A DNA stretch of 64,000 bases, from positions 62,001 through 126,000 of the forward strand of contig NZ_JAMQHS010000002.1 of the NCBI RefSeq assembly GCF_023845585.1, written 5' to 3'. The stretch is from Clostridium sp. CMCC3677 (GTDB lineage Bacteria; Bacillota; Clostridia; Clostridiales; Clostridiaceae). Below are positions 44,534 to 53,539 of the stretch, piece by piece. Made by a program: the position numbers and the translations under genes. Under the pieces are notes generated by a model. That model saw only the letters and a list, made by a program, of their open reading frames with translations. It searched no databases and had not been told where the DNA came from. Every line of letters starts with the position of its first letter. Within the stretch, counting starts at the first letter, position 1.

Positions 44534-45268
44534 ATGAGTAAAGTTGTTAAAAGAGGATATGTAGCTACTGATGAAAAAGAGTTTAATGAAAAATCACTTT
44601 TAAAATTACATAAGGCTGGACAGGATTTATATTATCTTTTAAATCAAGGATATAACATAAAAAGTGCCTCGGTGTTTATAGGAAATCATTATCTATTATC
44701 TGAACGTCAAAGATTAGCTTTAGTAAGAGCTGTTTCTGCAAAAAATAGAATTTTAATCAGAAAAGCTAAAGAAATTAAAGGCAATTTAGATGGATGTGTT
44801 GTAAATATAGATGGATTTAACACCATAATAACATTGGAAGTTGCATTATCTAATTCATCTTTATTAAAATGCATGGATGAAACAATTAGAGATTTGGCAG
44901 GATTGAGAGGCACATATCGTATAATAGATAAAACTGAAACAGCAATTACACTAATTGGAAAAATATTAGAAGAAAATAAAGTGAGAAAAGCTATTTTTTA
45001 TTTAGATGCGCCAGTATCTAATTCAGGAAAGTTAAAAGAAAAAATATTAGAATTATTAAGTGAGTTTAATTTTGATTTGCAAGTTGAAAATATCAACAAT
45101 GTTGATTCAATATTAGAAACTTTAGATAATGTTATAACAAGTGATGCAATTATTCTTGATAAATGTAAAAGTTGGCTTAATTTAAATAAAAAAATTATAG
45201 ATAATAACATTAATGACTATACATGTATTGACTTTTCTTTATTAAATGATTGTAATAAAGAAATGTAA
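44534..45268 (+). CDS. DUF434-type protein
   Basis: A 244-residue protein. The first 60 residues (KAGQDLYYLLNQGYNIKSASVFIGNHYLLSERQRLALVRA) match my recollection of DUF434, an N-terminal helical domain. The remainder (GCVVNIDGFNTIITLEVALS, then DETIRDLAGLRGTYR, and AIFYLDAPVSNSGKLKEKI) resembles a nucleotide-related alpha/beta domain in the same family. Function is unknown; the pattern D-G-F-N...D...L-D-A-P-V-S could be metal binding. ATG 44534 with AAGGGGA. A terminator follows. Confidence 0.75.
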   Translation: MSKVVKRGYVATDEKEFNEKSLLKLHKAGQDLYYLLNQGYNIKSASVFIGNHYLLSERQRLALVRAVSAKNRILIRKAKEIKGNLDGCVVNIDGFNTIITLEVALSNSSLLKCMDETIRDLAGLRGTYRIIDKTETAITLIGKILEENKVRKAIFYLDAPVSNSGKLKEKILELLSEFNFDLQVENINNVDSILETLDNVITSDAIILDKCKSWLNLNKKIIDNNINDYTCIDFSLLNDCNKEM

Positions 45269-45279
45269 AATTATAAGTG

Positions 45280-45321
45280 TTACTCTATAGATATTAAAAC
45301 ATATCTATAGAGTGTTTTTTT
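45280..45321 (+). terminator. Terminator after DUF434-type gene
   Basis: ACTCTATAGATAT-TAAAAC-ATATCTATAGAGT followed by GT7. Confidence 0.9.
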
Positions 45322-45406
45322 CTTATAATATTTTTTTCTTAATATTATTTTTATTACATGGGCATAATATATGTGAAGCAAATTATCATTATAAGGAGGA
45401 ATATTT

Positions 45407-45769
45407 ATGGAACATAAAAGAAAAACTTCAGATAGTAATAGTGCTTTGAATTGGTTAACAAGATTAGCACTAGTTGTAATCATTTTAGGAATAACATCAT
45501 TTTTAACACCAGGATTTAGTATTAATGGATTATGGTCATTTTTATTGGCAGCGGTTGTAATAACGGTATCAGATTATGTAGTAGAAATGTTTATGGGAAT
45601 TGATGCATCACCTATTGGAAAAGGTGTAAAGGGATTTATAATTGCTGCTTTAATAATATATTTAGCACAATTTGTAGTTCCTAATATGAGAGTATCTATG
45701 ATTGGAGCATTATTAGCATCTGTAGTTATTGGGATTTTAGATGCAGTATTGCCTGGAAGGGTAATGTGA
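45407..45769 (+). CDS. YvlD-like phage-holin-family-4 membrane protein
   Basis: A 120-residue membrane protein with four predicted helices (WLTRLALVVIILGITSFLTP, NGLWSFLLAAVVITVSDYVV, KGFIIAALIIYLAQFVVP, MIGALLASVVIGILDAVLP). This is the YvlD/'phage holin family 4' pattern; most chromosomal members are not phage holins. There is no phage context here. ATG 45407 with AAGGAGGAA. A short terminator follows (45799-45822). Confidence 0.88.
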   Translation: MEHKRKTSDSNSALNWLTRLALVVIILGITSFLTPGFSINGLWSFLLAAVVITVSDYVVEMFMGIDASPIGKGVKGFIIAALIIYLAQFVVPNMRVSMIGALLASVVIGILDAVLPGRVM

Positions 45770-45798
45770 AAATAAATATTAATTTACAAAATTAATTA

Positions 45799-45822
45799 GG
45801 ACTCTAAAAATAGAGTCCTTTT
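45799..45822 (+). terminator. Short terminator
   Basis: AGGACTCTA-AAAA-TAGAGTCCT followed by TTT. Confidence 0.75.
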
Positions 45823-45948
45823 AACTGTTTAATTAAAATAAATTCATTAATAGTAACATTTGTTACATAATTAATTGAGTAAAAAATGTATACTTAAATT
45901 ACAGCAAAACATTAATATAATAAATTATTCAATATTGGAGGAAAAGAT

Positions 45949-46587
45949 ATGAGTTTATTTTTAGGAAAAATTCATTTTTGGTTATTTAATAAGATTTTAT
46001 GGTTTGAAGGATTAGAAAATGAAATAATTGATGTTGCAAAAAGCCAAGGATTAGATATTTCAAAATTACAAAGAGAAATTGAAGGTAAGTATGGAGATAA
46101 GCTACCGAATAAACCTCTTGATGAAATTATAGATACAAGTAATATTCATGGATGGTTACAAGAAAAGATACATTCATCAGAAGGAAGAGTAGCGGCTTGG
46201 ACGACTATCATAATAGATAATAATATAGAAGCTAAAACAAAACTAGAACAAGTGTATATTAATCAAGGGATCATGGCAGCAAAAGAAGTTAAAGAAGAGG
46301 GATTTATCTTAGATAGTGCAGAAGATATATTTAACAAAGTAAATGATTATATATTAGATGGAATGCCATGTGACAGAGTAAATGAAATTATAAATAGTAA
46401 TGAAAATTTTGTGGAATGGACTAGAAGGAATTGCGTACATAAAGAAATTTGGGATAAAGAAAATGGTGATGTAGACTACTTTTACTTTTTAAGAAGTTTA
46501 TGGATTAAAGCTTTTGTAAATGAAATAAATCCTGAATTTGAGTATATAGAAGAGATCACTGGTATAAAATCTATAAAAAGAAAATAA
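45949..46587 (+). CDS. Uncharacterised protein whose 3' end is repeated beyond the CRISPR locus
   Basis: A 212-residue soluble protein that I do not recognise. It begins MSLFLGKIHFWLFNKILWFE and has a helical, acidic body (LEQVYINQGIMAAKEVKEEG). A likely metal or haem-type site is not evident. Its last eight codons (GIKSIKRK), the stop and a few bases (46560-46594) recur exactly at 58270-58304, on the far side of the CRISPR-Cas locus. Such a repeat at a gene's 3' end is the pattern left by site-specific integration. ATG 45949 with GGAGGAAAAG; terminator at 46598-46637. Confidence 0.75.
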   Translation: MSLFLGKIHFWLFNKILWFEGLENEIIDVAKSQGLDISKLQREIEGKYGDKLPNKPLDEIIDTSNIHGWLQEKIHSSEGRVAAWTTIIIDNNIEAKTKLEQVYINQGIMAAKEVKEEGFILDSAEDIFNKVNDYILDGMPCDRVNEIINSNENFVEWTRRNCVHKEIWDKENGDVDYFYFLRSLWIKAFVNEINPEFEYIEEITGIKSIKRK

Positions 46588-46594
46588 GAATTTT
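46560..46594 (+). repeat. Left 35-bp direct repeat flanking CRISPR-Cas
   Basis: It starts TGGTATAAAATCTATAAAAA and ends AAATAAGAATTTT, identical to 58270-58304. The left copy contains the stop codon of the gene 45949-46587. Possible attachment-site-like repeat. Confidence 0.7.
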
Positions 46595-46597
46595 TGT

Positions 46598-46637
46598 AAA
46601 AAGGTAGATGACTTATGTAAAAGTTATCTACCTTTTT
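46598..46637 (+). terminator. Terminator before the CRISPR leader
   Basis: AAAAAGGTAGATGACT...AAGTTATCTACCTTTTT, which insulates the array from the upstream gene. Confidence 0.88.
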
Positions 46638-46926
46638 GAAGCATGTTATATTTAAATGTCAATTTTACTTATTTGTTTATATTATTAACCAATTTATTTT
46701 TAATCTAAATCCAACATCTTTAATATGCAAAGTACAATAATAGCATATATTTTTACCAGGTGATTATTATATTAAAATTGCTGCAGAGCTAGGTAAATAC
46801 AAGAGTTATATAGGTTGAGGAATGAGAATAATAATATTTAAAAATCACTTGGTAAAATTTTTATAATGTGTTACTATTACTGTATTAGAGGAATTTTAAC
46901 ATTTTAAGAATGGCTTATTTTCAATG
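46638..46926 (+). promoter_or_regulatory. CRISPR leader
   Basis: About 290 AT-rich bases immediately upstream of the first repeat. The side is chosen because all repeats end in ATTTAAAT here (the usual 5' handle in clostridial type I-B) and because a degenerate repeat and a terminator lie at the other end. It contains the inverted pair TTTTACCAGGTGATT (46751-46765) and AATCACTTGGTAAAA (46843-46857). The first member also occurs downstream of cas2. Confidence 0.75.
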
Positions 46927-48854
46927 GATTAACATTAACATGAGATGTATTTAAATCTGTTAATTCTAATGAAGTTGAATTTACTAATGAAAGATTAACA
47001 TTAACATGAGATGTATTTAAATTTAACAGCATCTTCTCCCGTAAGCCATAACTCATTTGGATTAACATTAACATGAGATGTATTTAAATATTATATCCAT
47101 TATATTTACTCCCTCTTTGCTAAGATTAACATTAACATGAGATGTATTTAAATCTATTTGCTTACTGGCTTAGAATCTTTAATATTTAGATTAACATTAA
47201 CATGAGATGTATTTAAATACTGATTCTTTTGGTTTTTGGCTCTCAAATTCCATGATTAACATTAACATGAGATGTATTTAAATTAGGACTTACTTTGTTA
47301 ATACTTAATTTTACTTTATGATTAACATTAACATGAGATGTATTTAAATTAGCTCCATTAGAGTCTAAGTAATACCATCTACCATGATTAACATTAACAT
47401 GAGATGTATTTAAATGAAAGAAATTAATAAAAGTATAGATAAAAAATTATCGATTAACATTAACATGAGATGTATTTAAATCCTAAGAAGATACAAAGAA
47501 TGATAGGGTGCTCAGAGATTAACATTAACATGAGATGTATTTAAATAAGAAAAAGTCTACCATATGAATTAAAGTTGCTATGATTAACATTAACATGAGA
47601 TGTATTTAAATTGATATTTATTTTGATGAAAAGCTAGATAAGGATTGATTAACATTAACATGAGATGTATTTAAATAATTGATAGAATTATTGCTAATAT
47701 GGGTGGAATTGAGATTAACATTAACATGAGATGTATTTAAATTTAAAGGGCAAAAGAAACATAGGCGATAAAGGCAAGATTAACATTAACATGAGATGTA
47801 TTTAAATTATCTAGTTATCTTCCAAACAATAGTACTCCTAGGATTAACATTAACATGAGATGTATTTAAATAGAAAAGTATTTTTATTTAACTGAAAAAA
47901 AGTATAGATTAACATTAACATGAGATGTATTTAAATACAATATATTGATGCTTTTAAAGGTTTTAATGAAGGGATTAACATTAACATGAGATGTATTTAA
48001 ATTTATCCCAAACATTCTCTGAAAAATGTCTACCTTTGATTAACATTAACATGAGATGTATTTAAATATACATTCAACTATGCAATCTAGTTTTAAATTT
48101 TGTAGATTAACATTAACATGAGATGTATTTAAATGAAATCTTATATCTTTGTACTGGATCAGTTTTTGGATTAACATTAACATGAGATGTATTTAAATTT
48201 TCTAAAACATTCTTTTATATCTAAATTGCTATAAGATTAACATTAACATGAGATGTATTTAAATTATTGTTTTCCAACATTCGTAAGCGGAATATAATTT
48301 GATTAACATTAACATGAGATGTATTTAAATCTCCTTATAATTTCCTATCCTCTTTCTATAAGGTATGATTAACATTAACATGAGATGTATTTAAATTTGA
48401 TCCACGTACCGACCTCAACTTTATTGTTTTGGATTAACATTAACATGAGATGTATTTAAATAGTTCTAATATATATCCAGTTGCAACTCCACTTTTAGAT
48501 TAACATTAACATGAGATGTATTTAAATATTTGAATATCAATTATTTCTTGATTAGCATTTTCGATTAACATTAACATGAGATGTATTTAAATTCTCTTGC
48601 TAGTCTTAGCTTGTATGATGGACATTGGATTAACATTAACATGAGATGTATTTAAATACTTTATATAGGAAGAGATTATAAAGGACAACCATAGATTAAC
48701 ATTAACATGAGATGTATTTAAATGAAATATCACGACATTCTGGAATATAAGTAAGTTTGATTAACATTAACATGAGATGTATTTAAATAAGCAATGCGAC
48801 TAAGTATTTGAATATGTATGATTCGATTAACATTAACATGAGATGTATTTAAAT
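46927..48854 (+). CRISPR. Type I-B CRISPR array, 30 repeats and 29 spacers
   Basis: Thirty 30-nt repeats, by my reading all identical, beginning GATTAACATTAACATGAG and ending ATGTATTTAAAT, with 29 spacers of 34-37 nt. A degenerate partial repeat (CATTTTTATTATTTAAAT, 48891-48908) follows the last intact unit, so the old end is on the right and transcription runs left to right. A terminator closes the array at 48905-48942. The repeat resembles known clostridial I-B repeats. Spacer 7 (47350-47385) and spacer 17 (48003-48037) encode, on the opposite strand, peptides typical of phage lysin and head proteins. Confidence 0.98.
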
Positions 48855-48904
48855 GCTATATCGAGAGAATAGATAATTTTGTGTAAGTATCATTTTTATT
48901 ATTT

Positions 48905-48945
48905 AAATATCACTGGAAATTAAAATTTCCAGTGATATTTTTTTA
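48905..48945 (+). terminator. Terminator at the end of the CRISPR array
   Basis: AAATATCACTGGAAATT-AAA-ATTTCCAGTGATATTT followed by T-run. A related hairpin is found at 58320-58361, downstream of cas2. Confidence 0.88.
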
Positions 48946-48969
48946 TTTGAGAAATACTAATAATGTTTT

Positions 48970-49130
48970 TTATTACCTTTTTTAGTATCTCAATTATTTC
49001 CATAGTAGCCTAGATAGACACACTTGTTTAAAGACTCATCTGTTGGGAAAATGATTCTAAATTTGGTAAAGTTATGTATTTGACAATTAAATCCTTCAAG
49101 CGTATTGGTAGTGTATATGTTGCTTATAAT
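48970..49130 (-). pseudogene. Remnant of an IS256-family transposase
   Basis: On the minus strand the frame ends with NIYTTNTLEGFNCQIHNF, then TKFRIIFPTDESLNKCVYLG, followed by a stop and DTKKGN-like codons. This closely follows the conserved C-terminus of mutator-type (IS256) transposases (IYTTNAIEGFNRQLRK...FPTDDSLLK...YLA...TKKW). The rest of the gene is gone. An insertion sequence therefore once sat between the array and cas6. Confidence 0.75.
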
Positions 49131-49231
49131 AAAAAATTATATATGATTAATAATAACATATGATGTAATAATACTACAATTATTTACAAATAAATCAATT
49201 AATAGTAAAATTGTTACAAGGAGGTATGATT

Positions 49232-49924
49232 ATGAATGTATTTCAAATAAAATTAAAAGTTTTTCTTTTAGAAGATATAATTTTAGAAAATTTGCAATCA
49301 AATTTAAGTGCGTTTATTGATAAAGGATTATCCAAGAATGAAGAACTTTTAAAGTTTCATAAAAGTAATAAATTTAAATATTATTGTTTTGATTCGTTAT
49401 ATCCAATAGAAAAAGATAAAGTTTATAAAAAGAATAATGTATATACATTAACTATTAGGACAATAGATAAAAATTTAGCAAAATTTTTTAATAATGTATT
49501 GGTAAATGAATTTGATAATTATATAAAAGCACTAACTTCTGAAATAAGAATAATTCCTAAAAAGCATATTGATAAGATTTATTCTATAACTCCAGCTATT
49601 ATGAAAAGTAATAATGGTTACTGGAAGAGTAAAATGACTCTAGACGATTTTGAACGTAGATTAAAAGAAAATCTTATTAAAAAATATAATTCTATATTAG
49701 ATACCAAAATAAATGAAGATTTTGATTTGTATACTACAATAGAATTTAAAAATAAAAAACCAATTGCCACATCTTATAAAGAAATAAAACTTTTAGGAGA
49801 TAAAATTTCTTTAAATATAGCTGAAAATGAAATGGCTCAAAATTTAGCATATATGAGTATTGGGACAGGCATACTTGAGAATAATGGAAGGGGTTTTGGA
49901 TTTATAAATTATAGATGGCTTTAA
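49232..49924 (+). CDS. cas6: Cas6 crRNA endoribonuclease (type I-B)
   Basis: A 230-residue Cas6. The N-terminal LKFHKSNKFKYYCFDSLYP segment carries the likely catalytic His. The C-terminal glycine-rich RNA-binding loop is GTGILENNGRGFGF. It cuts the array transcript within repeats to give crRNAs with an 8-nt handle. ATG 49232 is chosen because AAGGAGG (49218-49224) is seven bases upstream; the ATG at 49226 is too close to it. First gene of the cas operon; the next starts 15 bases after it. Confidence 0.93.
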   Translation: MNVFQIKLKVFLLEDIILENLQSNLSAFIDKGLSKNEELLKFHKSNKFKYYCFDSLYPIEKDKVYKKNNVYTLTIRTIDKNLAKFFNNVLVNEFDNYIKALTSEIRIIPKKHIDKIYSITPAIMKSNNGYWKSKMTLDDFERRLKENLIKKYNSILDTKINEDFDLYTTIEFKNKKPIATSYKEIKLLGDKISLNIAENEMAQNLAYMSIGTGILENNGRGFGFINYRWL

Positions 49925-49939
49925 GGAGGTGAATATAAT

Positions 49940-51703
49940 TTGTTAAAAGAATGTTTAGAAGTATTTCAACATGAGTTAGAAAAAAAAGGCGATAAAATAA
50001 TACTAGATACATATGTGCCAGCAGACGGAACTTATGTCATAGTAGAACCTAAAGATGACTCGTTTGGAATTAAGGAAGTAGTTAACATAAAGCAAAATAA
50101 GAAAACTAAAGAAATAGATAGAAGTAATAAATACTTTGATGATATTTGTGTGTGGGATTACAATAGCAAAATAATTAATACTAATAAGCCAATGGCAAGC
50201 AAAAAATATGTTACAAAAAAAATAATACTAAGCAATAATTATATGTCTTTTATATCAAAAAAAGAAAACATTAAAAATGGAAAATTAACAATAGATATTA
50301 TTGATAATTATTATGACACATTAACTAATCCATATTTGAAGTATGAGAAAGAAAAAAATAAAGAAATTTATAAAAAAGTAGAAGAGGAAATAGGAAGTGT
50401 CGATAAAGATAAAATTCAGAAAATAAGATGTTGGATAAAAAATAATCTTTATAAAATAGATATTGATTATGATCAAAAGGACTATATAAAAATATTTTTT
50501 AAATATGATATTGAGGAATATATAAGAGAAGGAAAAAGATACTTAATTCCTAATATTTATAATAAAAACGAATTGAATATAGAAGTAAATAAAGTTTTGT
50601 ATGGATTATCAGATAATAATATGGGCTTTAATACAAAAAAAACTTATTTAGAAAATAAAAGCAGAAAACTTATTCAACCTTATTTAATAGATAAAAATGA
50701 GGCTATATTACAGAAAAAATTTTTTGATTATTTATATAATTTAGTTTCATTAGGAAAATGCAATATTTTTATAGATAATGTTAATATGAAAATTTTATCT
50801 TTTGAAAATGGTAAATCACCAAAAGGTAAGTTTAGTGGAATATTTTTGAGAATATTAAAAGGGAAAAATGAAGCTGAAATACATGATTATGACATTATAA
50901 CTAAATATAAATACAACCTAATTAAAAAGTTTGAATTTAAGAATATTTTAAATATAGATTTAGCTTCAAAAAATGTATCAATTCAAAAATATGGAGTGTG
51001 TACAACAATAAAAGATATTGAAAGTATATTAAGTGAAGTATTTTTCAAAAATATTTTAATTAAAAACTATTTCACAGATCCAGGAGATTTAAAAATAAAT
51101 GATGGATGTTTGAAAAGCAATTTATTATTAGCTAGAGAATCATTATTTAATTGGATCTATAAAGGAATAGATAATGGAGTTTTCAAAATTTTAAATAGGA
51201 TTTCTTTAAGTTTAGTAAAGGGGTCTATTGTAAACGGATATATTATTAAGTCATCTCATCAGTTTAATTTGAGATGGTCACTTATTGAATATTTTGAGAA
51301 AGGAAATGATGATATGGCAGATATAATATTTAATTTAAAGGAAACTTTAAGAAATAAGATAAATTCACCTACAACAGATAAATTTGAAAATGATGATGAA
51401 TATTATTTTGCAGTGGGACAATTGGTAAGCTATTTATTAGCTAAAAATAAAGGGAATAAAAAAATGCATTCTTTAGCGAATCCATTTATTAATGCTAAAA
51501 ATAATGAATTGATAAAAGAGAAACTTAGAAATTTTTATAAGAAATATAATTATGATATTAATATGAATGGAAGAAGATTTAAAAATTTATATGCAATGAT
51601 TTTAGGATACAAACCTGAAAGTAGTGTGAATCAAGATATGATTATTGCAGGATATTTAAATAGCAGTTTAATTTATGAAAGTAATAATAAGGAGGAGATA
51701 TAA
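49940..51703 (+). CDS. cas8b: Cas8b large subunit of type I-B Cascade
   Basis: A 587-residue protein assigned to Cas8b from its size, its position between cas6 and cas7, and its lysine-rich clostridial-type sequence. In Cascade it recognises the PAM and recruits Cas3. Recognisable features are weak, as usual for this fast-evolving family; CKI-type zinc-finger cysteines are not obvious. TTG 49940 start with GGAGGTGAA upstream, eight bases away. It ends immediately before the cas7 ATG, giving tight coupling. Confidence 0.85.
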   Translation: MLKECLEVFQHELEKKGDKIILDTYVPADGTYVIVEPKDDSFGIKEVVNIKQNKKTKEIDRSNKYFDDICVWDYNSKIINTNKPMASKKYVTKKIILSNNYMSFISKKENIKNGKLTIDIIDNYYDTLTNPYLKYEKEKNKEIYKKVEEEIGSVDKDKIQKIRCWIKNNLYKIDIDYDQKDYIKIFFKYDIEEYIREGKRYLIPNIYNKNELNIEVNKVLYGLSDNNMGFNTKKTYLENKSRKLIQPYLIDKNEAILQKKFFDYLYNLVSLGKCNIFIDNVNMKILSFENGKSPKGKFSGIFLRILKGKNEAEIHDYDIITKYKYNLIKKFEFKNILNIDLASKNVSIQKYGVCTTIKDIESILSEVFFKNILIKNYFTDPGDLKINDGCLKSNLLLARESLFNWIYKGIDNGVFKILNRISLSLVKGSIVNGYIIKSSHQFNLRWSLIEYFEKGNDDMADIIFNLKETLRNKINSPTTDKFENDDEYYFAVGQLVSYLLAKNKGNKKMHSLANPFINAKNNELIKEKLRNFYKKYNYDINMNGRRFKNLYAMILGYKPESSVNQDMIIAGYLNSSLIYESNNKEEI

Positions 51704-52645
51704 ATGAATAAGAGAGTTTATGGAGTAATCGGAATTTCATCTGTTATGGGGAATTGGAATGCAGATTTTACTGGATATCCAAAGACAACTTCAGGTGGAG
51801 ATACATTTGGAAGTGATAAAGCTTTAAAATATCCTATGAAGAAGATGTGGGATAACAACGGGGAAAAAGTTTTATATATTAAATCTATGAGGTTTTCTGA
51901 AAAAAAAGATGAGGTTCAATTAGTTCCAAGAGCTTTAAAAGAAAGATATGAGCAAATTTTTAATGTTGAAGACTTAAAAAAATGTAAAAATACTAAAGAT
52001 GTTTTGGTGAATTTATTTAGTGCTATTGATGTTAAAAATTTTGGAGCAACCTTTGCTGAGGCAGGTAATAATATATCTATAACTGGAGCTGTTCAAATCG
52101 GTCAAGGATTTAATAAATATGAAGATACAAATCCAGAAGAACAACAAATACTTTCTCCTTTTAGAGATGGTTCAAAAGATAGCAGTGATTCTGATGAAGC
52201 TAAAAACTCAACTCTTGGAACTAAAATTGTAAGTAATGAAGCTCATTATTTTTATCCATTTACAATAAATCCACTTGCATATAAGGAATTTGTAGAACTT
52301 GGTGTAACTGATGGATATACTGAAGAAGATTATGAAAAATTTAAGAAAGCTTCTCTAGTAAGTGCAACCTCATTTGCAACTAATTCAAAGGTTGGATGCG
52401 AAAATGAATTTGCTTTATTTGTAGAAACTGAAGGAGATTTGTATCTTCCTAATTTATCAGAGTTTGTAATTTTTAATAAAGATAAAGGTAAGAACATTAT
52501 AAAATTAGAGTGTTCAGATTTGATTAATTCTGTTTCTGATAAAGTTAAAAATATTCAAATTTATTATAATCCATATACAACTATCCTTGAATCTGAAATA
52601 AAAGGAGCTAAAGTTTATAATATATTTACACAAGAAGAGGTGTAA
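51704..52645 (+). CDS. cas7: Cas7 backbone subunit (Csh2-like)
   Basis: A 313-residue Cas7 of the I-B (Csh2/Cst2) type. The N-terminus KRVYGVIGISSVMGNWNADF and the central FGATFAEAGNNISITGAVQIGQGF are characteristic (in other members 'RFGATFA...FTGPVQVSWG'). SKVGCENEFALFVETEGDLYLPNL follows. Several copies coat the crRNA in Cascade. ATG 51704 with AAGGAGGAGA. It is followed by cas5 after three bases. Confidence 0.94.
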   Translation: MNKRVYGVIGISSVMGNWNADFTGYPKTTSGGDTFGSDKALKYPMKKMWDNNGEKVLYIKSMRFSEKKDEVQLVPRALKERYEQIFNVEDLKKCKNTKDVLVNLFSAIDVKNFGATFAEAGNNISITGAVQIGQGFNKYEDTNPEEQQILSPFRDGSKDSSDSDEAKNSTLGTKIVSNEAHYFYPFTINPLAYKEFVELGVTDGYTEEDYEKFKKASLVSATSFATNSKVGCENEFALFVETEGDLYLPNLSEFVIFNKDKGKNIIKLECSDLINSVSDKVKNIQIYYNPYTTILESEIKGAKVYNIFTQEEV

Positions 52646-52648
52646 AAT

Positions 52649-53437
52649 ATGAAGGTTTTAAAGTTTAAATTGAGTGGAAAAACAGCATTTTTTAAGAAAC
52701 CAGATGTAAATACTTATCTCTATTTTACTTATGGAAATATTCATAAAGTAGCTTTATTAGGGTTATTTGGCTCCGTGCTTGGATATGGTGGATATAATCA
52801 AATGAAGCTTACGGAAGAATTAAGCGAAAAAAAGAAAAAAGATGAAGTTAAAATTAAATTTCCAGAGTTTTATGAAAAACTAAAAGATCTAAAGGTATCT
52901 ATAGCACCTAGTAATGAAAAGGGATTTATACCTAAGAAAGTGCAGTGCTTTAATAATTCTGTTGGATATGCATCAAAAGAACAAGGAGGCAATTTAATAG
53001 TTAAGGAACAATGGCTTGAAAATCCTTCTTGGGATATATATGTTTTAATTGAAAATGAAGAAAGTCAAAAAATTGCAGATAATTTAATTAATCATAAAGC
53101 TGTATATTCACCATACCTAGGTAAAAATGATCATTATGCTGACATATCTAATGTAGAATTGCTGGATACAGAGTCTATATTAGATGGAAGTAATGTTAAT
53201 AAAATTAATTGTCTTTTTACTAAAGAATCTTTCAAAGTAGTTTTGGATGAAGAAGATGAGTATGAAGATGATATTTATGAAGAAACTTTTAAGTATGAAG
53301 AGAAATTGCCTATTAGCTTAAATGAAGATACTAATATGTATGAGTTAAAAAGCTTTTTATATACAAATATCAAAGTATGCAGTGATAGCAAATGTAGTGT
53401 ATATAAGATTAAAAATAATAATATTGTATTTTATTAA
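52649..53437 (+). CDS. cas5: Cas5 subunit (type I-B)
   Basis: A 262-residue Cas5. The family hallmark at the N-terminus is MKVLKFKLSGKTAFFKKPDV with the G-rich loop LLGLFGSVLGYGGYNQM. It binds the 5' handle of the crRNA. The acidic segment DEEDEYEDDIYEE near residue 205 is unusual. ATG 52649 with AGAGGTGTAA. A 102-base gap with a strong RNA structure separates it from cas3, unlike the other cas genes which abut or overlap. Confidence 0.92.
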   Translation: MKVLKFKLSGKTAFFKKPDVNTYLYFTYGNIHKVALLGLFGSVLGYGGYNQMKLTEELSEKKKKDEVKIKFPEFYEKLKDLKVSIAPSNEKGFIPKKVQCFNNSVGYASKEQGGNLIVKEQWLENPSWDIYVLIENEESQKIADNLINHKAVYSPYLGKNDHYADISNVELLDTESILDGSNVNKINCLFTKESFKVVLDEEDEYEDDIYEETFKYEEKLPISLNEDTNMYELKSFLYTNIKVCSDSKCSVYKIKNNNIVFY

Positions 53438-53500
53438 TTAAATAAGACTAGTAGAAATTTATTAATATTAATAGAACAAATCTATTAGGATGTGAACTTC

Positions 53501-53532
53501 AGGAGGGGGAACCCTCCTTTAAATTTAGGAGG
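53501..53532 (+). promoter_or_regulatory. Candidate anti-Shine-Dalgarno switch in front of cas3
   Basis: AGGAGGG (53501-53507), GGAA, CCCTCCT (53512-53518), eight bases, AGGAGG (53527-53532), then TTG 53540. CCTCCT can pair with either flanking AGGAGG: with the upstream one via a seven-bp stem capped by a GNRA tetraloop, leaving the cas3 site open, or with the downstream one, hiding it. This is a seen symmetry; regulation is inferred. Confidence 0.6.
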
Positions 53533-53539
53533 ATTTAGT

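Noticed and set aside
45407..45769. Prophage holin
   Set aside because: Four-helix YvlD-like protein with no phage genes around; treated as a chromosomal membrane protein.
46927..48854. Self-targeting spacer within this window
   Set aside because: I compared spacers by eye with the genes here and saw no match; the rest of the genome cannot be checked.
53492..53539. Longer cas3 start at GTG 53492
   Set aside because: It would have to translate through the hairpin and has no ribosome-binding site, whereas TTG 53540 follows AGGAGG at normal spacing.
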